A stretch of DNA of 64,000 nt from JBFWUW01 sp050247075 (GCA_050247075.1 JBFWUW010000006.1:62001-126000), one strand, 5' to 3'; positions 44,206 to 53,354 are shown, counted from the stretch's first letter. Translations and numbers: made by a program. The notes: generated by a model from the sequence alone, not told the origin.

Positions 44206-45081
44206 TCATTCGATGGTAAAAGGCAGGCTATCGTCCAAGTCCTGGCGGTCTTTCTCGGACATGCCGTCGCGCAACACGCGAATGGTGTACCCGCCCACCA
44301 GCACGTTTCCCTCGACATACATCCAGTCCGAGATTTCATCGCGGGCCACACTGACTGGATCGCCCAGAGCGACATCTTCGACAAACTCCGGATCGTTGGC
44401 GATATTGCCGTGGAACTTCTTGCCATCGAATCGCACTTCCGACAACCAGAAGTGCTCCACCTTCTCTTTGCCTTGAATGGGCATTTTGACCGAAAAGCTT
44501 TCTTGGTCTTGGCCCGGCTTCCTGAGGGCTTTGATGAAGTCACCCACTGTCTTGCGCGCTTGGGCAATGGCCTCGTTCATCTTGGCGTTGTCTTGTTCGA
44601 CATCGATGGTGCCGCCAATATCTAGCCCAGGTTCGTCATCGTCGGCCCGTTCGAAATGTGCCAGGCTATGGCTGCTTCCCTCGGACGAGTCAAATTCCGT
44701 CGGGCGTTCGTCACCGACCTCCGCCTGGCACATTTGCAACCCGTCGCCGGCAATCCGCACGATGCTCTGCTGGACTTTGCCCTTGTCCTTGCCCGATTTG
44801 ATCCGTTGGTCCAGGGTGGCCGGCGAACTGGCGGCATTCAGTTTAACTTTGCCGCGTTCAACTTCTTGGCCGCCAATGTATGTAACGAACGTGCCGCCCT
44901 TCACCTCCAACAAAATTTGAGCCTTCTTGATAACCTCGGCCGGCGCATCTTTTCCTCCCCGGCGCAGCGAGACCATCAGCCAACGGCCTTGCAAATCGTC
45001 CAGTTGCAGTTTCTCAGCATCTTCCGCCCATGCCAACTGCCCACACAGCAAAAGACTCAAAACGCCCATTGCTAATCGCAT
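44206..45081 (-). CDS. Secreted TIGR03067 protein with C-terminal DUF2314
   Basis: The signal peptide MRLAMGVLSLLLCGQLAWA leads into LDDLQGRWLMVSLRRGGK, the start of the planctomycete TIGR03067 domain, which includes MCQAEVGDERPTEFDS. A helical stretch follows, and from about residue 195 the protein ends with a DUF2314 domain: HFWLSEVRFDGKKFHGNI, VARDEISDWMYVEGN and GGYTIRVL. DUF2314 is found in E. coli YegJ-like proteins of unknown role. The combination is unusual. It precedes the PVC-type gene by 30 bases, so an operon is likely. 291 residues. Confidence 0.75.
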   Translation of the reverse strand: MRLAMGVLSLLLCGQLAWAEDAEKLQLDDLQGRWLMVSLRRGGKDAPAEVIKKAQILLEVKGGTFVTYIGGQEVERGKVKLNAASSPATLDQRIKSGKDKGKVQQSIVRIAGDGLQMCQAEVGDERPTEFDSSEGSSHSLAHFERADDDEPGLDIGGTIDVEQDNAKMNEAIAQARKTVGDFIKALRKPGQDQESFSVKMPIQGKEKVEHFWLSEVRFDGKKFHGNIANDPEFVEDVALGDPVSVARDEISDWMYVEGNVLVGGYTIRVLRDGMSEKDRQDLDDSLPFTIE

Positions 45082-45280
45082 GTTTGCACCTTGATGTTGA
45101 TTGCCATTTTATGTCGGTCCGAGGACCCATGCGGCTACCGCTTGTAAGCGATAATCGTAGTCCGCCGGAAATCACCTCGCAATCATTGCCCCAGTTGCCA
45201 GGCGCTTGCGCCGTTCTGCCGCGGCCCGTTTCTTGTTATCTTCAAGAAGCATTGCCAGTTGCCTTAGGAGATGTACCGCC

Positions 45281-46240
45281 ATGCCCGCCACCGCCGCCAG
45301 CCCCGCCCAACATGATCTGGTCTTGGAATGCCAAGGCGTGGAACAGGCCTTCGGATCGAAGCGGGTGCTATGCGATGTGAACCTGAAGATCGCCCGCGGG
45401 CAGATCGTGGCCCTGGTAGGGCCCAGCGGCTGCGGCAAATCGACCTTGTTGCGGGCCATTCTGGGGACGCATCCGCCTCAAGCGGGGGAGATCACGATGA
45501 ATGGCGAGCGCGTGGTGGGGCCCGGCCGCAAGCGGGGGATTGTCTACCAGCGGTACTCGCTGTTTCCGTTTCTCACGGCCCAAAAAAACGTGGCCTTCGG
45601 GCTGATGTTGGACCAGACCAATTTGTGGCAGCGCTGTTTCACATTTTGGAAGTGGCTCAAACTGCGGCAGCGGCACCTGGAGGAATCGACCGCGCTGCTC
45701 GACCGGCTGAAACTGGGACCGGCCGTGCATCAGTACCCCACCGAGATGTCGGGTGGAATGTGCCAGCGCGTGGCGATTGCCCAGGCCCTGGTGATGAAGC
45801 CCGACGTGCTGCTGCTGGACGAACCGTTTGGCGCGCTCGACGAAGCCACCCGCGAGGAAATGCAGCAGACCCTGCTGGACCTGTACCAAGAAAACCTGAA
45901 AGCCCGGCAAGCAGGCCTGCCTGCACCGTACACCATTTTGATCGTGACACACGAATTGAACGAGGCGATCTACGTGGCCGACCGAGTGATTGGCCTGTCG
46001 CAATACTGGGACTGGCAAGGGGAAGGGCTGCCCGCCTCGCCCGGTGCCACGGTCGTCTACGACGCCGTCTCGCCGGTCTTCAACCGCTGCTCCGAGCAAG
46101 AAGCCGCCGCCTACGCCCGCCAGCGCGAGGAACTCCGCTCCGCCGTCTTTGATCCGGCGGTCCCCACCCGGCGCGGCGAGTTCGTCCGCTTCTGGAAAGA
46201 AGTCGAGGAGGGCCGCGGCGTGGGGGTGATGCAGCGGTAG
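45281..46240 (+). CDS. ABC transporter ATP-binding protein (nitrate/taurine type), no permease nearby
   Basis: This 319-residue ATPase shows Walker A GPSGCGKSTLL, signature SGGMCQRVAIAQAL, Walker B VLLLDEPFGALDE and VTHELNEAIYVAD (H-loop), and belongs to the NrtD/SsuB/TauB family of importers. The TAGGAG motif at 45265-45270 with a 10-base spacer supports the ATG at 45281; the frame upstream (to 45206) is not used. The C-terminal extension of about 70 residues is rich in Glu and Arg. No permease or binding-protein gene is visible in the window. The substrate is unknown. Confidence 0.82.
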   Translation: MPATAASPAQHDLVLECQGVEQAFGSKRVLCDVNLKIARGQIVALVGPSGCGKSTLLRAILGTHPPQAGEITMNGERVVGPGRKRGIVYQRYSLFPFLTAQKNVAFGLMLDQTNLWQRCFTFWKWLKLRQRHLEESTALLDRLKLGPAVHQYPTEMSGGMCQRVAIAQALVMKPDVLLLDEPFGALDEATREEMQQTLLDLYQENLKARQAGLPAPYTILIVTHELNEAIYVADRVIGLSQYWDWQGEGLPASPGATVVYDAVSPVFNRCSEQEAAAYARQREELRSAVFDPAVPTRRGEFVRFWKEVEEGRGVGVMQR

Positions 46241-46345
46241 GGAAGGGAGCCATGCCCCAACATAGCCGCCAGCTTCTGCCGCGCCGGCTTGACCCGCACT
46301 CGATTTGCCGACCTTGCTTACAGCAGACCTCGCAGGCCAGGCCGG

Positions 46346-46452
46346 TTAGCCGCGACGCGGCAGCGGAGCGCCATTGGCTTTCATGCGGTCGACCGCTTAC
46401 AAAGGGAAGACAGTATCGTGGTGCCAGCGCTCCGCTAGTGTGTTGCGGCTAA
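46346..46452. repeat. Imperfect inverted-repeat element between convergent genes
   Basis: The left arm (46346-46371, TTAGCCGC...AGCGGAGCGC) and right arm (46427-46452) match in 21 of 26 positions as inverted repeats; the mismatches are mostly G/A so the RNA could still pair as G-U. A 55-base centre separates them. The element lies between a plus-strand ABC gene and a minus-strand gene and may end transcription in both directions. Confidence 0.5.
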
Positions 46453-46483
46453 ACTTCGCCGAGCAAGTGCACGCCAATGCCTG

Positions 46484-48457
46484 CTACTTCAAGCCAATCT
46501 CCACGATCAGCGGATGATTGCTCAAGGTCAGCGATAGCTTGTCAATTCCCTTGAGTGTTTCAACCGGTGTTGTGCCTGCGGTGGGATCGTAAACAATCGC
46601 CGACTTGAGCGGATGGTCGAATTGGATATCGGCCTGGTCCGTTCCCGACAGGCGTTCATTCCACACGATGAGCCAGAAGGTGCCGTCGCTTTTCTGAAGC
46701 AGCATTTCGTGCATCGTGACGGGCGGCTTGGCGATCGTATATTTCAGCCTGCCCGGCTCCGCGAATGTTCCTTCGTCCGCCAGAATCGTAGTGAGGTTAT
46801 GCAGATACACGGCCGCCAGGCGAGGTTTGTAGTCGGCCTTGAAAAGTCCAAACGTCTGATTGCCTCCCTCGTCCGTGCGGTCGCGCAGCAGGTAGACCGA
46901 CGTATGCTTCCAGCCCCTTTTGAACTGGTCGAGATACAGGCTGAGAATGTTCAAGGCCTGAATCCCCTCCGTGATTTCTCCGCCAATCGTGCAGCCGGTT
47001 TCCGTCGTCACCCGCGGCAGGCTTAACAGTTCAAGGGCTGAGTTTCCTCGAAACTTCTTGGCCCAGGTAAGGCCATAGTTGCCGTACAGCCCGTCGATCT
47101 TGCAGGCCGATGTCGGATCGGCCGCGTTCCAGGTCTTGTTGTCTTCCAGGCCGGCCGAATTGGGATGGTAGACGTAGTTGTGGACGTTGGCATAGTCGGC
47201 ATAGGCCGTGCCCGCGGGCATTTTTGTGCCGGCGTCGCCGGGAATCTTCAAGAACTGCAGCCCCATATTGTCGGACTGGGCGCCCCCTTCGCTGAGCGAC
47301 CAGACGGGATATTTCCTCAAAACGGGGTCGCTCTTGACGGCCTGGTACAAGTCTCGTTGGAGCTTGGCGACGGCCGACCACGAGGGAGCTTTGCCGCCCC
47401 CTGCCTCGCCTTGGTAGGTCACGCCCCAGTTGTTGGGCTCGTTATTGCCTTCAAACGCCAGCAGGGCGTCGTGTCTGGCAAGTTCTTGCGACGTGGAAAT
47501 GAGTTTTTCCAGGTCGCTGCCGCCGCTGACCAATCCCCAACTGAATTTGGCCCCGGTTCGCCGGTGCAATTCCAAATAGGTCTCCAGGGTGGTCGGTCCC
47601 TGCTCGGTTAGCCCTTCGATTCCGCCGCGAATCCATTGAAATCCGCAGTAATTGACCATCTCAACCGTCTTGGGCAGCGGCTGGCCGCGGTCGGGGAAGG
47701 TCGTTACGATGCCCAGGCTGCCGAGAAACTCCGCGGCGGGGATGGCCTTCGTCGTCGCGGCCGGAGGAAAGTCCAGCGTGATCTTGTTGAAGGCCTGCTC
47801 GTCAAAGTTCTTGGTTCCCAACAGCACCAGTTGGCTAAAGGAAGACGTCGCGGCATCGTGAAAGAAAACGGCTCCGCCAGTCCCGTGATTCCAACCTGGG
47901 CTGCTGAGCATCCAATTGCCACTGGCGTCGCGGGTAACGTTCAACCGGTTCAGCCCGCCGCCGTCGCGAATGGCTGCTTGCGTTGCGTCGATCTCCTCGG
48001 ACGCCCAGTTCTTCTGGTCTGGCGGCGTGCCGCCGGCGACTTTGGCCCACTGCACCGCCCAGTTCGCTTTCACCCGATGGACCAGAAAGACATATCCATC
48101 GTCTTTGTCGTTCAACAGCATGCAAGAGATGGAATCCGATCCTTGAGCCGCATCTCCCCAGCCCCAGCCGTAATCCAGCGACAGTCTCAACGAATGGGGA
48201 TCGCTGATTTCATCGAACGAATGTCGCAGCATCCCCGCGGGCTTGTTCGCCGCGAAGCGGGCCAGCAAGCCAGGGTTTTTCGCGGCGTCTTTCGGATATT
48301 CAAACACGTCCCAGTCGCCTTGGGCCTTCCATCCCAAGGCGGCGAAATCCCCTTTGGAAAAATCCGAGTTGATGACGGTTTGCGTCTGGCCTGCCGACGA
48401 AATTGAGAGCGTCAGCAGTAGGGCCAACAGGAATGCGCATTTTAACGCAACTGGCAT
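46484..48457 (-). CDS. Secreted glycosyl-hydrolase-like protein with LamG-type N-terminal domain
   Basis: This 657-residue protein has a signal peptide (CAFLLALLLTLSISSAG) and then a beta domain of about 180 residues beginning INSDFSKGDFAALGW that resembles LamG/3-keto-disaccharide-hydrolase folds. A TIM barrel follows, with FEGNNEPNNWG supplying an acid/base Glu in a GH-A type NEP motif and VTTETGC supplying a likely nucleophile Glu. The protein ends in a small beta-sandwich. Substrate is unknown. The start at 48457 is supported by GAGGG six bases upstream. It is monocistronic. Confidence 0.7.
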   Translation of the reverse strand: MPVALKCAFLLALLLTLSISSAGQTQTVINSDFSKGDFAALGWKAQGDWDVFEYPKDAAKNPGLLARFAANKPAGMLRHSFDEISDPHSLRLSLDYGWGWGDAAQGSDSISCMLLNDKDDGYVFLVHRVKANWAVQWAKVAGGTPPDQKNWASEEIDATQAAIRDGGGLNRLNVTRDASGNWMLSSPGWNHGTGGAVFFHDAATSSFSQLVLLGTKNFDEQAFNKITLDFPPAATTKAIPAAEFLGSLGIVTTFPDRGQPLPKTVEMVNYCGFQWIRGGIEGLTEQGPTTLETYLELHRRTGAKFSWGLVSGGSDLEKLISTSQELARHDALLAFEGNNEPNNWGVTYQGEAGGGKAPSWSAVAKLQRDLYQAVKSDPVLRKYPVWSLSEGGAQSDNMGLQFLKIPGDAGTKMPAGTAYADYANVHNYVYHPNSAGLEDNKTWNAADPTSACKIDGLYGNYGLTWAKKFRGNSALELLSLPRVTTETGCTIGGEITEGIQALNILSLYLDQFKRGWKHTSVYLLRDRTDEGGNQTFGLFKADYKPRLAAVYLHNLTTILADEGTFAEPGRLKYTIAKPPVTMHEMLLQKSDGTFWLIVWNERLSGTDQADIQFDHPLKSAIVYDPTAGTTPVETLKGIDKLSLTLSNHPLIVEIGLK

Positions 48458-48805
48458 GAGGATCCCTCGGGAAGATGCTGGTAATCAGGCTGGATTCTTT
48501 CACCGACTGGTGAGATTTTACTTGAGGCGGCGCACTGACGCGAACCTGGCACCAAGAAAACAAGGAAGAGTCTGAAATGCGTAAGACCGCGTAGGTAAAA
48601 TGCTTTTTGTCGGCCGCTTTTTGGCGGATGATTGAACCGTTATTAACATCGGAAGTCGAAGATGGGTTAGACTAAATGATCGTTGGTTCATGTGCGGCAG
48701 CAGCATCGCGTTCGGTCCTCGGAAGTTTGGCAGTGCCTCATTGATCGGGCCAACCGCGAATCCAATTGTTTCTTGGCGATCCCATGTGAGGTCAAACTGG
48801 TGAAC
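48458..48805. other. Divergent intergenic region
   Basis: These 348 bases lie between the minus-strand hydrolase-like gene and the plus-strand DUF1501 gene. The plus-strand frame is open upstream of 48806 but the protein predicted from 48683 has no family features. Bases 48590-48670 are AT-rich and probably hold promoters. I see no RNA gene. Confidence 0.35.
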
Positions 48806-50161
48806 ATGCCCTTCAACTTGCGCCGACGAGAAATCTTGCTCGCCTCCGGGCTGGGCGTGCTAGGGTTGCCTCTGAGGAAGTTACTGGCCCAAGATGCAGA
48901 GTCTACGATGCAACCGCTCGCTAAATCGGTGATTTTTTATCACCACTATGGAGCGCCGAGCCATATCGACACGTTCGACCCCAAGCCTAAGGCACCCGCC
49001 GAAGTCCGCGGCGAATTCGCCGCCATCGAGTCGTCCGCTCCAGGCTTTCACGTCACGGAGATCATGCCTCGGATTGCCAAAATCTGCCATCGACTAGCGG
49101 TCGTTCGCACCATGAGCCACCGGACAGCGAACCACAATCCTGGTGTCTACCTGGCCATAACCGGCCGACCCGGAGCCCTGGATCAGGTGCAGGTCGGCGC
49201 TGCCAGTGATGACTGGCCGAACTACGGAGCTGTGATCGACCGTTTTTCGCCGGGTCAGGGAGTTATGCCCACGGCCGTGCAATTGCCACATTACGCTTTT
49301 GATCAGGTGTATCGTTGTCCCGGCCAGACGGCCGGGTTGTTGGGGAGCGCCCACGACCCGCTGATCGTCGCCCGCGACCCCAATCAGGCTGACTTTCACG
49401 TCGATGAATTGGACTTGCGTATCTCGGCGGATCAACTGGCAAACCGCAAGTTGCTTCTGGCCGACTTCGACCGGCGGAGGACGGCCTTTGATCAGCCAAT
49501 GGCGAATAGCGCGTGGGATGACCTGCGGGAGCGCAGCTACACGCTCCTCACATCGCCTCGGGCACAACAAGCATTTGACTTAGCGCGCGAGCCCGAAGTA
49601 CTGCGGGACCGTTACGGCAGGACGAAGTCGGGTCAGTCCTTGTTACTGGCTCGGCGATTGGTCGAGGCCGGCGTGCGGTTCGTCACGGTTTTTAGCGGAT
49701 CGAACCCCGGCGACGGCTGGGACACTCACGTCGATAACTTCAACCGCTTGAAGAAAAACCTGATGCCGACCGAGGATCAAGCTTTCTCCGCCTTGATTGA
49801 AGATCTCGATGCGCGCGGCATGCTGGATGAAACTTTGGTCGTCTGGTCCGGTGAGTTTGGCCGCAAGCCGCATATCGGGCGTCCCAATCCCGCCGTGAAC
49901 AACATCGGCCCGGGCGGACGCGACCACTGGCCCGCCTGCTACAGCCTGGTATTGGCGGGTGGCGGCGTACGGCAGGGTTACGTGTATAGTCAAAGCGACA
50001 ACATTGGCGAGTATCCCAAAGGCTCGCCGCATTCCCCCGGCGACTTGGCGGCTACCATCTTTTGGGCCATGGGCCTCAACCCGCGAACGCTGATGCACGA
50101 CCGCCTGGGGCGAGAACTGCCAGTGGCCGATGGCAATCCCATCACGGGTGTATTCTCGTAG
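48806..50161 (+). CDS. DUF1501 domain-containing protein with twin-arginine signal
   Basis: This 451-residue protein begins MPFNLRRREILLASGLGV, a twin-arginine signal for export of a folded protein. It contains the DUF1501 blocks FYHHYGAPSHIDTFDPKP, EIMPRIAKICHRLAVVRTM, GWDTHVDNF and GEFGRKPHI, part of the alkaline-phosphatase superfamily of sulfatase-like proteins. Such genes often sit directly beside DUF1549/DUF1553 genes; here the nearest is 40 kb away. The metal site is probably made by the conserved Asp and His in HHYGAPSHIDTFDP and WDTH. Start at 48806 chosen because it begins the signal peptide. Confidence 0.88.
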   Translation: MPFNLRRREILLASGLGVLGLPLRKLLAQDAESTMQPLAKSVIFYHHYGAPSHIDTFDPKPKAPAEVRGEFAAIESSAPGFHVTEIMPRIAKICHRLAVVRTMSHRTANHNPGVYLAITGRPGALDQVQVGAASDDWPNYGAVIDRFSPGQGVMPTAVQLPHYAFDQVYRCPGQTAGLLGSAHDPLIVARDPNQADFHVDELDLRISADQLANRKLLLADFDRRRTAFDQPMANSAWDDLRERSYTLLTSPRAQQAFDLAREPEVLRDRYGRTKSGQSLLLARRLVEAGVRFVTVFSGSNPGDGWDTHVDNFNRLKKNLMPTEDQAFSALIEDLDARGMLDETLVVWSGEFGRKPHIGRPNPAVNNIGPGGRDHWPACYSLVLAGGGVRQGYVYSQSDNIGEYPKGSPHSPGDLAATIFWAMGLNPRTLMHDRLGRELPVADGNPITGVFS

Positions 50162-50551
50162 CGGGCCTGGCTGCGCGGACGGTCAGCTTTGCCATGTGCC
50201 AGGGACACGGGATTATTTCCCGCGACGTCCCCGACCGTCAAATCGGAGAGGCGCGGCATCGGTGTGCGTCCCTACGCAACCCTTCGAGGGTGAAGAACTC
50301 GGCTGCTCTGTAAGCATGCGCCCATGGGATGCTCTTCGATTTCCCGCTCCAGTTGATGCATCCGCGGGCCGAGAATGTCGGCAAATTCTTGCTGGATGTA
50401 CTCGACCATTTTGGTACGGAAGGGAACGCCGTCGCGGGCGAACAGCGGATCGAACTCGGCAGTGGGAATAATCATTTCGGCAACTTGTGGGCAAGAATTA
50501 GGCTAAGATGACATCCGTACTATGTGGGGTCGGATATCCGAGGAGCCCAAC
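50162..50551. other. Intergenic region before the chemosensory cluster
   Basis: This 390-base gap contains the small minus-strand ORF listed separately (50272-50475). A promoter for the chemosensory operon is expected between about 50480 and 50540; GAGGAG at 50540-50545 is the ribosome-binding site of the first CheW. Confidence 0.4.
50272..50475 (-). CDS. Small hypothetical protein
   Basis: This 67-residue ORF (starting MIIPTAEFDPLFARDG) has G/C-rich third positions over its first 50 codons, like neighbouring genes, and predicts two amphipathic helices (VEYIQQEFADILGPR, HQLEREIEEH). The last 15 codons are less coding-like. No Shine-Dalgarno is seen. It lies head to head with the chemosensory operon. 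I do not recognise the family. Confidence 0.4.
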   Translation of the reverse strand: MIIPTAEFDPLFARDGVPFRTKMVEYIQQEFADILGPRMHQLEREIEEHPMGACLQSSRVLHPRRVA

Positions 50552-51076
50552 ATGACCCAACTTGCCGCCAAGCGTCCCACTGGCCGGCTGACGGTGTTGG
50601 CCGTGCGGCTCGGTCAAAGCCTGTTTGCCATTCCCATCGCGGCGGTCGAGGAAGTCTTGCCGGCATTGCCGGTTGAAGCGGTTCCCCAATGCCCCCGTTT
50701 TGTCCGGGGGGTCGTGTTTGTGCGGGGCCATTTAATCCCCGTTCTGGATGCGGCCGAGCGGTTGGGACTGGTAGAGCACCAGCGTTCCGACGATCCGCAT
50801 ATCGTTTGCCTGCGACATGAAGACCGATTGGTGGGCGTTGAATTTGATGAAGCCTTGGATCTACTGGAAATTGGCGCGGACGAATTGCTGGCAGCCGACC
50901 AACTCGGTGCGGCGGCGGGGTTTTTGCGCGGATTGATTGAACACGACGGGTTGGTCGTCCGTTTGCTCGATCCCGAAGCTTTGATCGCCAACGACGAGGC
51001 AGTGTCATTACGGCAATTGCCGACAACCCGTGCTCGCGAGGAAATGGCCGAGCCGCATGTCGCCAAGGAGCCTTAG
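50552..51076 (+). CDS. cheW: CheW-like adaptor protein
   Basis: The 174-residue protein has the CheW double-barrel pattern: LTVLAVRLGQSLFAIPIAAVEEVL, FVRGVVFVRGHLIPVLDAAERLG and DRLVGVEFDEALDLLEI. CheW bridges the receptor signalling tip to CheA. GAGGAG followed by CCCAAC gives a textbook ribosome-binding site for the ATG at 50552; the upstream ATG at 50522 would lack one. It heads a co-directional cluster of seven further genes up to 63430. The second adaptor at 52755 suggests a receptor array with two CheW types, as in Wsp (WspB and WspD). Confidence 0.88.
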   Translation: MTQLAAKRPTGRLTVLAVRLGQSLFAIPIAAVEEVLPALPVEAVPQCPRFVRGVVFVRGHLIPVLDAAERLGLVEHQRSDDPHIVCLRHEDRLVGVEFDEALDLLEIGADELLAADQLGAAAGFLRGLIEHDGLVVRLLDPEALIANDEAVSLRQLPTTRAREEMAEPHVAKEP

Positions 51077-51129
51077 ATTCCTCTCCCCTTGGGTAAGCCT
51101 GGTCTCGACCGCCGTGCGGTGATGCTCTT

Positions 51130-52674
51130 ATGGAAACTTGTGCCACGAACACGCTTCCGTTGGACGCAGACACCTGGGACCAATTGCGGCAACTGGCCGA
51201 GGCCGAGACCGGGATGGATTTGTCCGGCTCGCGCATGACGCGGCTGCGAGAGGCCTTGAAAAAGATCGTGCCAGCAACAACGAATAGGACCGATTTGCGG
51301 CAGTCGCTGGCCCGGACCGACGCCCGCGCCCGGCTGCTGGAACGGCTGACGGGCCAGTTGACCATTGGCGAATCGTTCTTTTTCCGCAATGACCACCACT
51401 TCGCGGCACTGCGCGAACAGGTTGTTCCAGAGATTCTGCGCGACAATGCCCAGCAGCGGCAGATCCGCATGTGGGCGGCGGGTTGCGCGGGTGGGGAGGA
51501 ACCTTACTCGCTGGCCATCTTGCTCGACATGATCCTTGGCAAGCAGCAAGATTGGCGGATTTCCATACTCGCCACCGACCTGAACCCGGAATTCCTCGAA
51601 CGGGCCCGCGGCGGCGTATTCCGTCCCTGGTCGTTTCGGCAGACCGATATTCACCACAACGCCAACTACTTCACCCGCCAGGGAGATGCCTATCACCTGG
51701 TGCCGCGCGTCAAGGATTGGGTGCGGTTCGCGTATTTGAATCTCGTCAAGGATGTCTACCCATCGCCGCTGACCGGTACGATGGGGTTGGATTTGATCCT
51801 GTTTCGCAATGTGGCGATCTATCTCAAGCCAGAAGTCACGCGGGCGATCATCCAGCGGTTTTGCCAGGCTTTGCGGCCGGGAGGTTGGCTGTTGCTGGGC
51901 GAGGCCGAGGTTGGCCAGATTCCCACCGAAGGATTTGCCACACGGCGATTCGGCCAGGCGACCTTGCATCAAAAGCTGGCAGACAGCCGAGCCTTTTCGC
52001 AAGCTCCCTTGCTCTCCGCGTTGCCAGTCTTGGCGACGGTTGAGGCCACGCCAGCCGTTTCGGTGCCAGGCGTACCCACCTTGCCCGATTGGGTTCCCTT
52101 GCCAGCGCGACGGGCCAATCCGTTGACCGTCAGTCCGCCATCCGGCCGGTGGCCACCTGCCGCCGGCGGGGCGGCGATCGGCCAGACATCAGTCTGGCAG
52201 CAGATTGAACGCTGTCTGGCCCAACGCGATTTCGCCAATGCAGAGAGGTCTATCGACCGGTTGCCGAACAAGCCCGATCGCGCCAGCCTGCGCCTAAGAT
52301 ATGTGCGGGCGCTGATGTCCACGGCGGACATCATCCACGCCCGGCGGGCACTGGAAACCTGCCTTGCGGAGGAGCCGTTGTCGATCGAAGCTCAGCTTTT
52401 GAAGGCCAGTCTGTCGGAAGAAGCAGGGGAACTTAGCGTGGCGGAACAGGCCTGCCGGCGAGCCTTGTATATCGACCGTCACTGCCTGCTGGCGCACTTT
52501 CATTTGGCCTTGGTCCAACAGCAAACAGGAGACAGCGCAGGAGCGGCACGCAGCCTGCGGACGGCTTTGGCTCTGGTGCAAGGCAAGAACCCGCACGAAC
52601 CGGTCGCATTCGGTGAAGGGGTCTGTTATGGTAGGTTGCGCGAAATGATTTCACTTCTCATGGTTGATTCTTAA
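51130..52674 (+). CDS. cheR: CheR-type receptor methyltransferase with C-terminal TPR domain
   Basis: This 514-residue protein has an N-terminal CheR helical domain (residues about 1-75) and a SAM methyltransferase domain with AAGCAGGEEPYSLAI, LATDLNPEFLERAR, FYLNL-like FAYLNLVKD and LILFRNVAIYLKPE. These groups mark CheR enzymes that methylate glutamates on chemoreceptors. From about residue 370 a helical TPR-like domain follows, as in WspC and FrzF; TPR domains there mediate binding to receptor or methyltransferase partners. It is preceded by CheW and followed by a second CheW. Confidence 0.9.
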   Translation: METCATNTLPLDADTWDQLRQLAEAETGMDLSGSRMTRLREALKKIVPATTNRTDLRQSLARTDARARLLERLTGQLTIGESFFFRNDHHFAALREQVVPEILRDNAQQRQIRMWAAGCAGGEEPYSLAILLDMILGKQQDWRISILATDLNPEFLERARGGVFRPWSFRQTDIHHNANYFTRQGDAYHLVPRVKDWVRFAYLNLVKDVYPSPLTGTMGLDLILFRNVAIYLKPEVTRAIIQRFCQALRPGGWLLLGEAEVGQIPTEGFATRRFGQATLHQKLADSRAFSQAPLLSALPVLATVEATPAVSVPGVPTLPDWVPLPARRANPLTVSPPSGRWPPAAGGAAIGQTSVWQQIERCLAQRDFANAERSIDRLPNKPDRASLRLRYVRALMSTADIIHARRALETCLAEEPLSIEAQLLKASLSEEAGELSVAEQACRRALYIDRHCLLAHFHLALVQQQTGDSAGAARSLRTALALVQGKNPHEPVAFGEGVCYGRLREMISLLMVDS

Positions 52675-52754
52675 CACCTCGCGGCGCTTTCCACATTCGG
52701 CACGCATGATGTGCCCATGCGCAACGAGCCAGACTTGATAATGCGGATTTTCCG

Positions 52755-53354
52755 ATGGCCAGCAGCCACGAAGGGCCGGTTTGGGAGCGGCTACGCGCCC
52801 GCCTGAACGAGCTGTCCGTTCCCCAGACGCGCCAGCACGACCCCACGGTATTAGCTGAAAGGCTGAAAGCCCGGGCACAAGTCTTGCGCGGCCGCGTGGG
52901 ATCGGCGGCGCGCGGCGGAATGCCGTTGATCTTCCTGGCGTTCCATAAAGGGGGCGAGCGATACGGTATTCCCATCGATGACGTTCTAGAGGTGCAAATT
53001 CTCGAACAGTTCACGCCGATACCTGGCACGCCGCCGTTTATCCCAGGGGTTGTCCATTGGCGCGGAGCGATTCTGGCACTGCTGGACCTGGGTAAACTCT
53101 TCGGCATCGGCGAGACCGGTATCGCCGACACCCATGCCTTCATCATTGTAGAAGCCGGCCAGCGGCGGATTGCGCTGATCACCGGCGAGGTTGACGAGAT
53201 TCTCAGCGTCCCGCGAGATGAGGTGCATCCCCCTCCTGCCTTGCTTGGCGGACTGCCGCCGGAGTGGGTCTTGGGGGTGCATGACGAGAACCGGATGATT
53301 CTGAGATTGAATTCGATTCTGCGAGATCCACGGCTGGAGGATTGGAAAGCCTGA
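52755..53354 (+). CDS. cheW: CheW-like adaptor protein
   Basis: This 199-residue protein begins with a helical region of about 50 residues, then has the CheW core MPLIFLAFHKGGERYGIPIDDVLEVQ and GVVHWRGAILALLDLGKLFGIG, ending in VLGVHDENRMILRLNSILRDPRLEDWKA. It would be the WspD-like second adaptor. The N-terminal extension is not usual in CheW and may fix it to a distinct partner. No ribosome-binding motif is visible. It is followed 51 bases later by the receptor gene. Confidence 0.87.
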   Translation: MASSHEGPVWERLRARLNELSVPQTRQHDPTVLAERLKARAQVLRGRVGSAARGGMPLIFLAFHKGGERYGIPIDDVLEVQILEQFTPIPGTPPFIPGVVHWRGAILALLDLGKLFGIGETGIADTHAFIIVEAGQRRIALITGEVDEILSVPRDEVHPPPALLGGLPPEWVLGVHDENRMILRLNSILRDPRLEDWKA

